Below are positions 21,328 to 30,062 of a DNA stretch of 39,862 bases, piece by piece. Under the pieces are notes generated by a model that was given only the letters and a program-made list of their open reading frames with translations, was not told the origin of the DNA and did not search any database. Position numbers and translations under genes: made by a program. Origin of the DNA: Moraxellaceae bacterium (GTDB lineage Bacteria; Pseudomonadota; Gammaproteobacteria; Pseudomonadales; Moraxellaceae); assembly GCA_947373945.1 (NCBI GenBank), contig CANBZV010000003.1, positions 1-39,862 on the forward strand. The letters run 5' to 3'. The first letter of the stretch is position 1; every line of letters begins with the position of its first letter.

Positions 21328-22335
21328 ATGTTGCCGTATTTAAGACGTATTCTTCTTATTGCTCTCTCTGTGTTGGCATCAGTAGCGTTTGCTGATGCCA
21401 CGACACAGCGCACTTTGTGCGTATGGGATTTAATGGGTGCTAATGGTGATAATTATGCACTGATGAAGGATTATCGTATTGCGGCGGCACAATGGGGTGT
21501 AGACCTCAAGCTAAGGGCGTATAGCGACGAAAAAATTGCTACCGAAGATTTTCGTGTGGGTCAGTGCGATGGTGCTGTCATTACCGGACTGCGCGCTCGT
21601 CCGTTTAATTCGTTTACGGGTAGTTTAGAGTCTGTCGGCACTATTCCATCCTATGATCACCTTAAAACAGTGATCTCAACACTGAGCTCACCGAAAGCCG
21701 CTTCGCTTATGAGTCAAGGTCAATACGAGATTGCTGGCTTGATTCCGATGGGGTCAGCTTATTTCTTTGTCAATGATCGCTCTATCGACGAAGTCGGAAA
21801 GTTAGCAGGCAAGAAGATTGCAATTTTTGATTATGATAAATCTCAATCTCAATTAATCCGTGGTATTGGCGCTCAAGCCGTACCATCAGATATTACTAAT
21901 TTTGGCCAGAAATTTAACAATGGTGTCGTTGATATTATTGTCGCTCCGGCTACGGCGTATCGGCCGTTAGAGTTATATCGCGGTTTGGGTGTGCGAGGCG
22001 GTATTCCTGATTTTTTATTAGCTCAGGTATCGTTGCAAGTCGTGTTAAGAAAGGATAGTTTTCCTGACGGCTTTGGACAAAAATCTCGACAGTATTTATC
22101 AAGCCAATTCGACCGAACTATTGCTATTGTTAAGCGCTATGAACATGACGTTGATCCGAAGTATTGGATGCATATTCCTGATGCCGATAGGCCACGTTAT
22201 ATCGCTATGATGCGAACGGCGCGTATTGATTTGACGAAAAATGGAACTTATGACAAACGGATGATGTCGTTATTAAAAAAAGTACGTTGTCAGTATGCTC
22301 CAGCCGAAGCTGAATGCAGTGACAATCAGGAATAA
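21328..22335 (+). CDS. Putative periplasmic solute-binding protein (AdeT-like family)
   Basis: Signal peptide (...SVAFADA) then TLCVWDLMGANGDNYALMKDYRIAAAQWGVDLKLRAYSDEKIATEDFRVGQCDGAVITGLRARPFN; resembles proteins annotated AdeT in Acinetobacter; adjacent to TRAP permeases. Confidence 0.7.
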   Translation: MLPYLRRILLIALSVLASVAFADATTQRTLCVWDLMGANGDNYALMKDYRIAAAQWGVDLKLRAYSDEKIATEDFRVGQCDGAVITGLRARPFNSFTGSLESVGTIPSYDHLKTVISTLSSPKAASLMSQGQYEIAGLIPMGSAYFFVNDRSIDEVGKLAGKKIAIFDYDKSQSQLIRGIGAQAVPSDITNFGQKFNNGVVDIIVAPATAYRPLELYRGLGVRGGIPDFLLAQVSLQVVLRKDSFPDGFGQKSRQYLSSQFDRTIAIVKRYEHDVDPKYWMHIPDADRPRYIAMMRTARIDLTKNGTYDKRMMSLLKKVRCQYAPAEAECSDNQE

Positions 22336-22595
22336 ATCACCTTAGTGGCATAATGGTTTTACAAGTTAATTTTTAAAAAAAATGTGCAAGCGCAATGGTG
22401 CGTATAAAAAATCATCAATAAATAGAGCGAGTATGACGGTTATCACGTTACCTGGTGCTGTTGTGTAGCTACGCTCTGAGTTGTTGAAGAGGCTGGCAAT
22501 GTTGCCCGCATGGTGTGTGCATTACGTCGAGAAGGTCGCTGATCTACTTAACGATAATGTGAATTAGGACTACAGTTAACAAGAAGCATGAAAGC

Positions 22596-24710
22596 ATGAA
22601 TCATAAACCTGTATTGTTTAACCGCTCTGCCCAAGAGTGGTTGTCGAGCCTGCCTGTTTTTATGTTGCTCATTTTGACCTTGGTAATTGGTACGGGGGAA
22701 ATGATCCACGGCCAATTGCTGCGAATGGGTGAACATTTTTTTGGGGATCCCACGACAGGAGTTCAGTACTTTATGTTGCGTGCGGATCCTGTCAAACCTG
22801 ACTGTGATCCTAATCCTGATATCGAGGCAGAGCTACAAAAGCAAACAGCTGCATCATCAGCCCCAGCAAGTGATATTGACTCCTTGTTTGCCGATGATGT
22901 CGTTGATCCTGAAGCCGCTCGTCAGTCTTTAATCACTGCACGCGATCTATGTGTTGATAAACATAAGGCTTATACGAGTCTTAGCCAGCATATCACTCCT
23001 GCACTGAAGGCATACCGTGCTGTGGAAACAGCTTTTTTCGGTATTTTCCATTTTGGTACTGAAAATCGTTCGGTTATCCTTATTTTGATGGTGGCCATTG
23101 CGGCAGTAACGACTACGTTGGGCATGCATCATATTGCCTTGCGTCCGCCACGCACCCGCATGGATTATAAGGTCTATTCCGTAGCCATGATTATTGCTAG
23201 TACCTTGTTGCTGGCATCAACTATCTCTTATTGGTTCCTTGAGCGCTCTTCGAACCTACCGATCGAACACCCCATTATTGATTATCTCTGGGGAACATTA
23301 TTTACAATTCTGATTATCACCAGTATCAAACAATTTTTTACCCCACCGGCGACAGCAGAAGAGGGTGGTAGTCTTGGTGCGGCATTGTTGTCAGTACCCA
23401 TTTTTGCTTCGATGGCAATGATTACGGGAACATTCTTTTTAACATTACAACACTATTCTGGTTTGGCGATTTATTTGGGCCAAATGAAAGAGTTGTCAGG
23501 GATTTTCTTGAACCTGTCGCTCTATATTTGGTGTGGTATGTTGTTAAAACAAACTCGTGTTGTCGATTTGTTCCTGAATATCTTCCGTCCATGGAAGTTT
23601 TCACCAGAAGTGCTGACTTACATTATTTTGTTGGCAGCAGCTATCCCAACGGCGTACACAGGCGCTTCAGGTATCTTTGTTATCGCCGCTGGTGCGGTTA
23701 TTTATCGCGAAGTGTTGAACTCAGGTGCGTCACGTCAGTATTCCTTAGCAGCCACGGCGATGTCAGGTTCTTTGGGTGTTGTTGTGCATCCGTGTTTGCT
23801 GGTTGTGGTTATTGCGGCAATGAACAAAGAAGTGACTACAACTATTCTGTACGAATGGGGTACACACGTTTTCTTCTTGACTTCAACGTTATTCCTGATT
23901 GTGTCGCTCATTACCGCTAAAGATAAATTCAAGTTGGCAAAGCCTGCCGTAGCATTACCTGGTTCTGCGCGTGCTTTTGGTCATGTTGCCCCCTATATCG
24001 TTATTGTTATGATTGTGGTTGGTTTCTATCGCTTCGTGCTCGATACCAAGCTTGATGAATTCACCTCTTCAATGATTTTGCCGTTTATTCTGTTGGCAAT
24101 AGTCTGGTTTGATAAAATTCGTCGTGAGCCTGCTGTTAATGCATTGACGAATACCGATGTTCCTCCGCCAACTGATGGTTCTGAACGTCGGATCGGTTTC
24201 GAAGAGGCTGTGCGTGTGGCTACTAACGATACCATTGGCCATATTGGCGCTTTGATTATGTTGATGGCGATGTCATTGTGTGTGGGTGGTTTTGTTGAAC
24301 GCTCTGGTTTGATGGACTATGCACCACAGCACTTTGCCAATATCTGGGTGGCAATGACATTCTTGGTGATCGTTAAAGTATTACTCGGTATGGTTATGGA
24401 TCCGTTTGGTGCCGTTATTTTGGTGTCTGGTACTCTGGCTCCGATTGCATATCATAATGGAATTGACCCTGTACACTTCTGGATGATGGTTTTGGTCGCG
24501 TTTGAATTAGGTTATTTGCTACCGCCCGTTGCGTTGAACCAGTTATTGACGCGGCAAGTGATTGGTGAGGCCGATATTCTTAAAGCAGATGCGGAAGTTA
24601 AACATTTAGCGTTCTATCGTCGCTATGAGCGCTGGAATTTACCGGTCATTGTGATGACGATTGGTATGCTAATCGTTGCTTATGGACCGTTGTTCTTCTA
24701 CGCCAAGTAA
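22596..24710 (+). CDS. TRAP transporter fused small/large permease (paralog 1)
   Basis: Many TM segments; PTAYTGASGIFVIAAGAVIYREV, MVMDPFGAVILVSGTLAPIAYHNGIDPVHFW, LPPVALNQLL; DctQ-like N-terminal TM region fused to a DctM-like core. Confidence 0.82.
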   Translation: MNHKPVLFNRSAQEWLSSLPVFMLLILTLVIGTGEMIHGQLLRMGEHFFGDPTTGVQYFMLRADPVKPDCDPNPDIEAELQKQTAASSAPASDIDSLFADDVVDPEAARQSLITARDLCVDKHKAYTSLSQHITPALKAYRAVETAFFGIFHFGTENRSVILILMVAIAAVTTTLGMHHIALRPPRTRMDYKVYSVAMIIASTLLLASTISYWFLERSSNLPIEHPIIDYLWGTLFTILIITSIKQFFTPPATAEEGGSLGAALLSVPIFASMAMITGTFFLTLQHYSGLAIYLGQMKELSGIFLNLSLYIWCGMLLKQTRVVDLFLNIFRPWKFSPEVLTYIILLAAAIPTAYTGASGIFVIAAGAVIYREVLNSGASRQYSLAATAMSGSLGVVVHPCLLVVVIAAMNKEVTTTILYEWGTHVFFLTSTLFLIVSLITAKDKFKLAKPAVALPGSARAFGHVAPYIVIVMIVVGFYRFVLDTKLDEFTSSMILPFILLAIVWFDKIRREPAVNALTNTDVPPPTDGSERRIGFEEAVRVATNDTIGHIGALIMLMAMSLCVGGFVERSGLMDYAPQHFANIWVAMTFLVIVKVLLGMVMDPFGAVILVSGTLAPIAYHNGIDPVHFWMMVLVAFELGYLLPPVALNQLLTRQVIGEADILKADAEVKHLAFYRRYERWNLPVIVMTIGMLIVAYGPLFFYAK

Positions 24711-24733
24711 AAAAACGACAGAGTTAAACAAGA

Positions 24734-24756
24734 ACCGACCTAGTGTCGGTTTTTTG
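24734..24756 (+). terminator. Intrinsic terminator after TRAP permease 1
   Basis: ACCGAC-CTAGT-GTCGGT-TTTTTG. Confidence 0.85.
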
Positions 24757-24868
24757 TTTTTATGACAAGCTGTGAAAATGGCATTTTCGAAGAAAAGTTG
24801 TGTATAGTCAGCCAATTGTTAATAGTCAACGGCGTGCTAGTTTGACGGTAAGCGTCTCATGGGCGTAA

Positions 24869-24889
24869 GCGGCAGTCTAAAGCTGCCGC
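24869..24889 (+). promoter_or_regulatory. Hairpin in leader of TRAP permease 2
   Basis: GCGGCAG-TCTAAAG-CTGCCGC, 38 nt before the start codon, not followed by a T-tract. Confidence 0.4.
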
Positions 24890-24927
24890 AATAACAATTT
24901 TATAAAAAACGATAAAGCAGGAATAAA

Positions 24928-27018
24928 ATGAATAATAAACCTGTGTTTCTGAATCGCACCTGGTTGGAGTGGTTCTCAAGTTTGCCTGTTTTTGTTTTAC
25001 TGATGCTGACATTAATCATTGGCACGGGTGAAATGATTCACGGCCAGTTATTGCGCATGGGCGAAAAAATATTTGGCGATCCTGCGGCAGGTGTGCAGTA
25101 CTTTATGCTACGTGCTGATATGGCCATGCCAACATGTGATCCTAATGCCGATGTTGAGGCGCTATTACAACAACGCTTGGCAAAAACAAATGCGCCAACG
25201 AACGACATTGATTCAATTTTTGCCGATGATCCTGTCGACCCCAATGCGATCCGCCAATCACTGACAATGGCGCGGACGTTATGTGGCGAAAAAGTTAAGG
25301 CATATCATAACATTACGCAACATATCACCCCCTTTGTAAAAGCTTATCGGACGTTTGAAACGGCATTTTTCGCTGTTTTTAAATTCGGAACCGAGAATCG
25401 TTCTGTTATTTTATTGTGGATGGTGGCGATAGCGGCAACAACAACAACACTCGGCTTGCATCATATTGCTTTGCGTCCACCAAGTACGCGCACCGACTTC
25501 AAAGTCTATTCAACGGCGATGTTGATTGGCAATATGTTATTACTGGCCTCGTCACTAGCATATTGGAAGTTACAAGTCAGTTCGGGTATTCCGATAGACC
25601 ACCCCATCATAAATTATTTGTGGGTTATTTTATTTGCGGTAGCGGCACTGGTAAGCGCAAAACAATTATTTACACCACCTAAAGATGCTATTGCTGGCGG
25701 CAGTATCGGGATGGCGCTGTTGTCAGTGCCTCTCTATGCCTTTATGGCCATGATCTCAGGCTTTAATTTTCTTCTTCAACAGCATTATGCGGGTTTAGCG
25801 ATTTACTTAGGGCAAATGATGGAGCTTTCAGGGGTATTCCTGAATTTAGCGCTATATATATGGGTAGGCATGCTATTGAAACAAACACGTGTTGTTGATT
25901 TGTTTTTAAATATTGTCCGTCCGTGGAAGTTTTCACCCGAAGTGCTGACTTATATTATTCTTGTTGCCGCCGCTATCCCTACCGCCTATACCGGTGCTTC
26001 AGGCATTTTTGTGATTGCCGCAGGTGCTGTGATTTATCGTGAGGTTTATGCTTCAGGTGCGCGTCGTCAATATGCCCTAGCGGCGACAGCCATGTCGGGT
26101 TCATTGGGTGTCGTGCTGAGTCCTTGCCTACTAGTAGTTGTGATTGCCGCATTAAATAAGGAGGTAACGACATCGTTATTGTATGGCTGGGGCGTCAAAG
26201 TATTCTTTTTGACCTCGACGCTATTTTTGATGACCTCGCTTATTATCGCCAAAGAAAAATTCAAGTTGGCAAAAATTTCAGATGCGTTGCCATTATCGGC
26301 GCAAGCGTTTGTCCCTGTCTCGCCATATATCGTCATTACATTTACAGTCGTAGTCGTTTATCGGTATTTACTCGATACCAAGCTCGATGAGTTTACCGCT
26401 CCAATGATTTTGCCTTTTATTATGTTGGCCGTTGTGGCTTTTGATAAAATTCGTCGAGCACCTAGAGTCTTGGTCGAAGGCGAGGTGGCTGAGCGTAGAA
26501 TTGGTTTCGAGGAAGGTATACGCACGGCTACCAATGACACTATTGGTCATATTGGCGCTCTGATTATGTTAATGGCGCTGTCGGTCAGTGTTGGTGGAGT
26601 GATTGAGCGTTCAGGTATTATGGACAATGTACCCGAGACGTTTGGCAATATTTGGCTGGCCGTCACCTTGCTGGTTGGTTTGCTGGTGTTTGTTGGTATG
26701 GTCATGGACCCTTTTGGCGCTGTTATTCTAGTGTCTGCCACGGTTGCGCCGATTGCCTACAAAAATGGTATAGATCCTATTCATTTCTGGATGATTGTTT
26801 TAACCGCATTTGAGTTGGGTTATTTATCTCCTCCTGTTGCGTTGAACCAGTTGTTGGCAAGGCAAGTGGTGGGAGAAAAAGAAATGGCGGCTGCGGATGC
26901 CGAGGTTAGCCACCTTTCTTTCTATTACAAATATGAGCGTTGGTTATTACCGGTTATGGTAATGGCGGTAGGATTGGTTTTAGTTGCCTATGGTCCGTTG
27001 TTCTTTTACGCCATCTAA
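24928..27018 (+). CDS. TRAP transporter fused small/large permease (paralog 2)
   Basis: Clear full-length paralog of 22596-24710 with the same domain layout; SPPVALNQLLARQ motif. Confidence 0.82.
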   Translation: MNNKPVFLNRTWLEWFSSLPVFVLLMLTLIIGTGEMIHGQLLRMGEKIFGDPAAGVQYFMLRADMAMPTCDPNADVEALLQQRLAKTNAPTNDIDSIFADDPVDPNAIRQSLTMARTLCGEKVKAYHNITQHITPFVKAYRTFETAFFAVFKFGTENRSVILLWMVAIAATTTTLGLHHIALRPPSTRTDFKVYSTAMLIGNMLLLASSLAYWKLQVSSGIPIDHPIINYLWVILFAVAALVSAKQLFTPPKDAIAGGSIGMALLSVPLYAFMAMISGFNFLLQQHYAGLAIYLGQMMELSGVFLNLALYIWVGMLLKQTRVVDLFLNIVRPWKFSPEVLTYIILVAAAIPTAYTGASGIFVIAAGAVIYREVYASGARRQYALAATAMSGSLGVVLSPCLLVVVIAALNKEVTTSLLYGWGVKVFFLTSTLFLMTSLIIAKEKFKLAKISDALPLSAQAFVPVSPYIVITFTVVVVYRYLLDTKLDEFTAPMILPFIMLAVVAFDKIRRAPRVLVEGEVAERRIGFEEGIRTATNDTIGHIGALIMLMALSVSVGGVIERSGIMDNVPETFGNIWLAVTLLVGLLVFVGMVMDPFGAVILVSATVAPIAYKNGIDPIHFWMIVLTAFELGYLSPPVALNQLLARQVVGEKEMAAADAEVSHLSFYYKYERWLLPVMVMAVGLVLVAYGPLFFYAI

Positions 27019-27032
27019 GCTCAGGCATGATA

Positions 27033-27060
27033 CAAAAGCCGACGTCCGTGTCGGCTTTTG
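27033..27060 (+). terminator. Intrinsic terminator after TRAP permease 2
   Basis: CAAAAGCCGAC-GTCCGT-GTCGGCTTTTG, 11-bp perfect stem. Confidence 0.85.
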
Positions 27061-27074
27061 TTTCTGGGGTAAGT

Positions 27075-27653
27075 ATGAGACGTAGCATATGGGTGTTGCT
27101 GTTGGCTTTATGGTTGATAATGCTGATAAATCAACAGGTTGGTAGTCGGACTCTGGCTTTTGATCGTCAAGCGATCGAGAAAGGGCACTATTGGCTGTTA
27201 ATAACAGGTCATTTCGTTCACCTTAATGCCATTCATCTATTGTTGAATATGCTTGGCATCGGCTTAGTGTTAGCGTTGTTTGATGATCTCTGTTCTGCGT
27301 GGTGGTGGCTAGTAGTTTTACTGGTCAGCGCACTGGCAATTAGCATCATGATTTATTGTTTTTTGCCGCAAGTGCGGCTTTATGTTGGTCTGTCGGGTGT
27401 TATCCACTCGGTATATGTGGTGGGCGCTTTGCGGTTACTGAGACAAACCAAAGAGCGTAATACAGCCATCTTGCTGATGTTGCTGGTCACATTAAAGCTA
27501 CTGACGGAAAACTTTGGGCAGGGTATATCTTTGACTGCGGATATTATTGGGGGGCATGTATTAGTTCAAGCCCACCTGTATGGCGCAATCGTTGGTCTGT
27601 TTTTGAGTGTAATGGCGTTTATCGCCAATTCTCTATATGCAAAAATGCGATAG
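27075..27653 (+). CDS. Rhomboid family intramembrane serine protease, rhombosortase-like
   Basis: MRRSIWVLLLALW...FVHLNAIHLLLNMLGIGL, GLSG (GxSG) nucleophile motif, C-terminal TM His (VQAHLYGAIVGL); short six-TM protein. Confidence 0.75.
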   Translation: MRRSIWVLLLALWLIMLINQQVGSRTLAFDRQAIEKGHYWLLITGHFVHLNAIHLLLNMLGIGLVLALFDDLCSAWWWLVVLLVSALAISIMIYCFLPQVRLYVGLSGVIHSVYVVGALRLLRQTKERNTAILLMLLVTLKLLTENFGQGISLTADIIGGHVLVQAHLYGAIVGLFLSVMAFIANSLYAKMR

Positions 27654-27742
27654 AATGGCGCGCCGTTATAGCTATTAGGGGCGGCAGTGCTAGATGTAAT
27701 TGGATTAACCTAATTTTCTTTCTTAAGAGCGATGTAAGTTTT

Positions 27743-28417
27743 ATGCGTTGGTTCGCCCCCTTTGTGATTGCTTTTTTATGTTTTACTTCCATGGTTTGGG
27801 CGGATGATACGCCTTCAGATTTAAAACTGGTCGTTGATAAAAAAGGTATTAAAATCTGGACTTATGTTGTTCCTAATAGCGAGTTGCGTGGTTTCAAAGC
27901 CGTGACGGTGGTCAAAAGTTCGTTAGCTGGACTAGTAGGCCTTATTACCGATACCAAAAATGCTAATCGTTGGCTTTATCGTACTAGTGCGATAGATATT
28001 CTGAAGCGTGACGATGCTGAACACCTTTTTACCATTAGAGTGATTACCGATTTTCCTTGGCCTTTCAGCGATCGCGAAGCCTTGGTTGATGTTCGAATCA
28101 GCCAGGATGCCACTAGTGGTAAAGTTCGCATTGATAGCAATGAATCGCCTGATGCTGCTAGTTACCCTGTCAAAGCATGTTGTTTACGTATGCCGCTTGT
28201 TCAAGGCTTCTGGATGTTTAAGCCGCTAGCCAATGGTATGGTCGAAGTGACAATGTCTGGGCATGCTGATCCGGGTGGAAATGTACCAGCAGGTGCGGTC
28301 AATTTTTTGATTCAAGAACATCCGTATAACACCCTTAAAGGTTTGCGTAAGGTGATTGGTGAGCCGCTTTACCAAAAAATCCAGTACCCTTATATTCATG
28401 AAATCTCAGTAAATTGA
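27743..28417 (+). CDS. Secreted START-domain protein
   Basis: Signal peptide (...SMVWADDT); DLKLVVDKKGIKIWTYVVPNSELRGFKAVTVVKS...ANRWLYRT...PWPFSDREALVDV, typical of bacterial START proteins. Confidence 0.78.
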   Translation: MRWFAPFVIAFLCFTSMVWADDTPSDLKLVVDKKGIKIWTYVVPNSELRGFKAVTVVKSSLAGLVGLITDTKNANRWLYRTSAIDILKRDDAEHLFTIRVITDFPWPFSDREALVDVRISQDATSGKVRIDSNESPDAASYPVKACCLRMPLVQGFWMFKPLANGMVEVTMSGHADPGGNVPAGAVNFLIQEHPYNTLKGLRKVIGEPLYQKIQYPYIHEISVN

Positions 28418-28536
28418 GCGATAATCGTCATTTGTCAAGGATGACATTGTGAGTGAGCATCTGTTCTGCTACATTTCTCACTATTAATATGACAAAAATG
28501 ATAACGCGAGTCTGTGTTATTCATAGGAAGGCATCC

Positions 28537-29214
28537 ATGCTAGTTAATCGTTTGCTGTTGGCCCTTTGCTCAATAGGACTGGTTGTTACACTGGCATTGC
28601 CTGCATTTGCTGAAGATACTCCTGCACGTCCCCGTTTAGAAAACTACGCTAACTACAATGAGTTTCTGGCGGCGATGTATGCTTATAAAAAACAATTAGA
28701 GTTAGAAAAGAAATTTGCTGACTCCATCATGATCAATATTCAGACAGCTGATGCGCCTGCTAAAGTCAGTACAATGCCCGTCAAATCGCCAGAAATGGAT
28801 TCAACGATTGATATTTATGTCCCGCCATTGATCATTACAGGCCCAGAAAGCCTAGAGATGGCGATCGAAGCTGCAAAAAAGTTTATGCATCCCGTTTATC
28901 ATGAACCATTACGTTACAATCGGACAACGGCTCAAAGCTTTCCACTGAAACCTTTAGAGGTTAATAGTTTGGAAGAAGCCGCCATCACAGATAGTTTTAG
29001 ACTGGACTCCAGTCCCGATCCTGAGTTGCAGGTTGCAAATAGTTTGGCAGCCAAAGCACCCGCATTAAAATTAAATAGTGCCGAAGAGCAGTCGGATCAA
29101 ATGAGTGATGCAAGCTTAAATGTATTGAGAAAAGCCGATTCGTTTTTTGGTAATAGCATTACCATCATTAGTGCTGATGTGAATCAAGTCAATATCTCAG
29201 CGATTAATCGTTGA
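28537..29214 (+). CDS. Secreted protein of unknown function
   Basis: Signal peptide MLVNRLLLALCSIGLVVTLALPAFAEDT; no recognisable domain. Confidence 0.6.
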   Translation: MLVNRLLLALCSIGLVVTLALPAFAEDTPARPRLENYANYNEFLAAMYAYKKQLELEKKFADSIMINIQTADAPAKVSTMPVKSPEMDSTIDIYVPPLIITGPESLEMAIEAAKKFMHPVYHEPLRYNRTTAQSFPLKPLEVNSLEEAAITDSFRLDSSPDPELQVANSLAAKAPALKLNSAEEQSDQMSDASLNVLRKADSFFGNSITIISADVNQVNISAINR

Positions 29215-29254
29215 TAGCAACATCCTGCGTGACTTCTATGGATAATTAACTCCG

Positions 29255-29947
29255 ATGACTCTACGTGTGTTTGTTGGACGATTTTTGCTGTCCCTGATTG
29301 TATTGTTTGTTCTTTATCAATTGTGGTTGTTTGCCCATGTGTGTTGGTGGATTGATCATAATCCTGAAACTAGCTCTTTTATGGATACCCAACTCGAAGT
29401 CCTACAAAGTAAAGATCCTGACGCCGAGCTAAAGCACCGCTGGATTTCCTACGATCAAATTTCACCGACATTAAAGCGCGCGTTGATTGCTTCCGAGGAT
29501 GCAAGATTCTTGGATCATGATGGTTTTGATTGGGAAGGTATTCAAAACGCGTGGGAAAAAAACCTCAAAAAAGGCAAAATTGTTGCGGGAGGCTCAACCA
29601 TTTCCCAACAGTTGGCAAAAAATTTGTTTCTGTCTGGGAAAAAGACGCCGTGGCGTAAGCTCGAAGAAGCTGCAATTACGGTGATGATGGAACAAATGAT
29701 GAGTAAAAAACGGATATTTGAGATTTATCTTAATGTAATTGAATGGGGTAATGGCGTCTTTGGTGCAGAAGCGGCGGCTAGACATTATTATAAAAAAAGC
29801 GCTATTTATTTGACGGCGGCCGACTCCGCCAAGCTAGCGGCGATGGTGCCAAATCCTCGTTATTATGATAAGAATCGCTATGATCGTCGTTTATTGCGAA
29901 AAGCACGTATTATTCAACGACGTATGTATTACGCGGATTTCCCTTAA
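29255..29947 (+). CDS. mtgA: Monofunctional biosynthetic peptidoglycan transglycosylase
   Basis: ALIASEDARFLDHDGFDWEGIQNAWEKN, GGSTISQQLAKNLFLSGKKTPWRKLEEA; GT51 motifs with one N-terminal TM. Confidence 0.95.
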   Translation: MTLRVFVGRFLLSLIVLFVLYQLWLFAHVCWWIDHNPETSSFMDTQLEVLQSKDPDAELKHRWISYDQISPTLKRALIASEDARFLDHDGFDWEGIQNAWEKNLKKGKIVAGGSTISQQLAKNLFLSGKKTPWRKLEEAAITVMMEQMMSKKRIFEIYLNVIEWGNGVFGAEAAARHYYKKSAIYLTAADSAKLAAMVPNPRYYDKNRYDRRLLRKARIIQRRMYYADFP

Positions 29948-30062
29948 GTTTTTGTTTGCCGCTACTGTGAGCATCTCGGGTGATCAGTGTTGGGCGCGAT
30001 TGTCATCTTACTGTCATTATTTTTTTATTCAATGAAACGTTGTTAATTTGAGAATCTGCATC

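Noticed and set aside
23528-23920. 130-aa ORF inside TRAP permease 1
   Set aside because: Out-of-frame, Cys/Arg/Tyr-rich shadow of a conserved membrane protein.
22596-27018. Tandem permeases as an assembly duplication artefact or pseudogene
   Set aside because: Both ORFs are full length and diverge throughout at nucleotide level, with distinct intergenic DNA, so they are true paralogs.
26940-27653. Longer start (26940) for the rhombosortase-like ORF
   Set aside because: The first 45 codons overlap the end of TRAP permease 2 in another frame and read MVITGYGNGGRIGFS..., not a rhomboid start; ATG at 27075 with GGGGTAA upstream is better.
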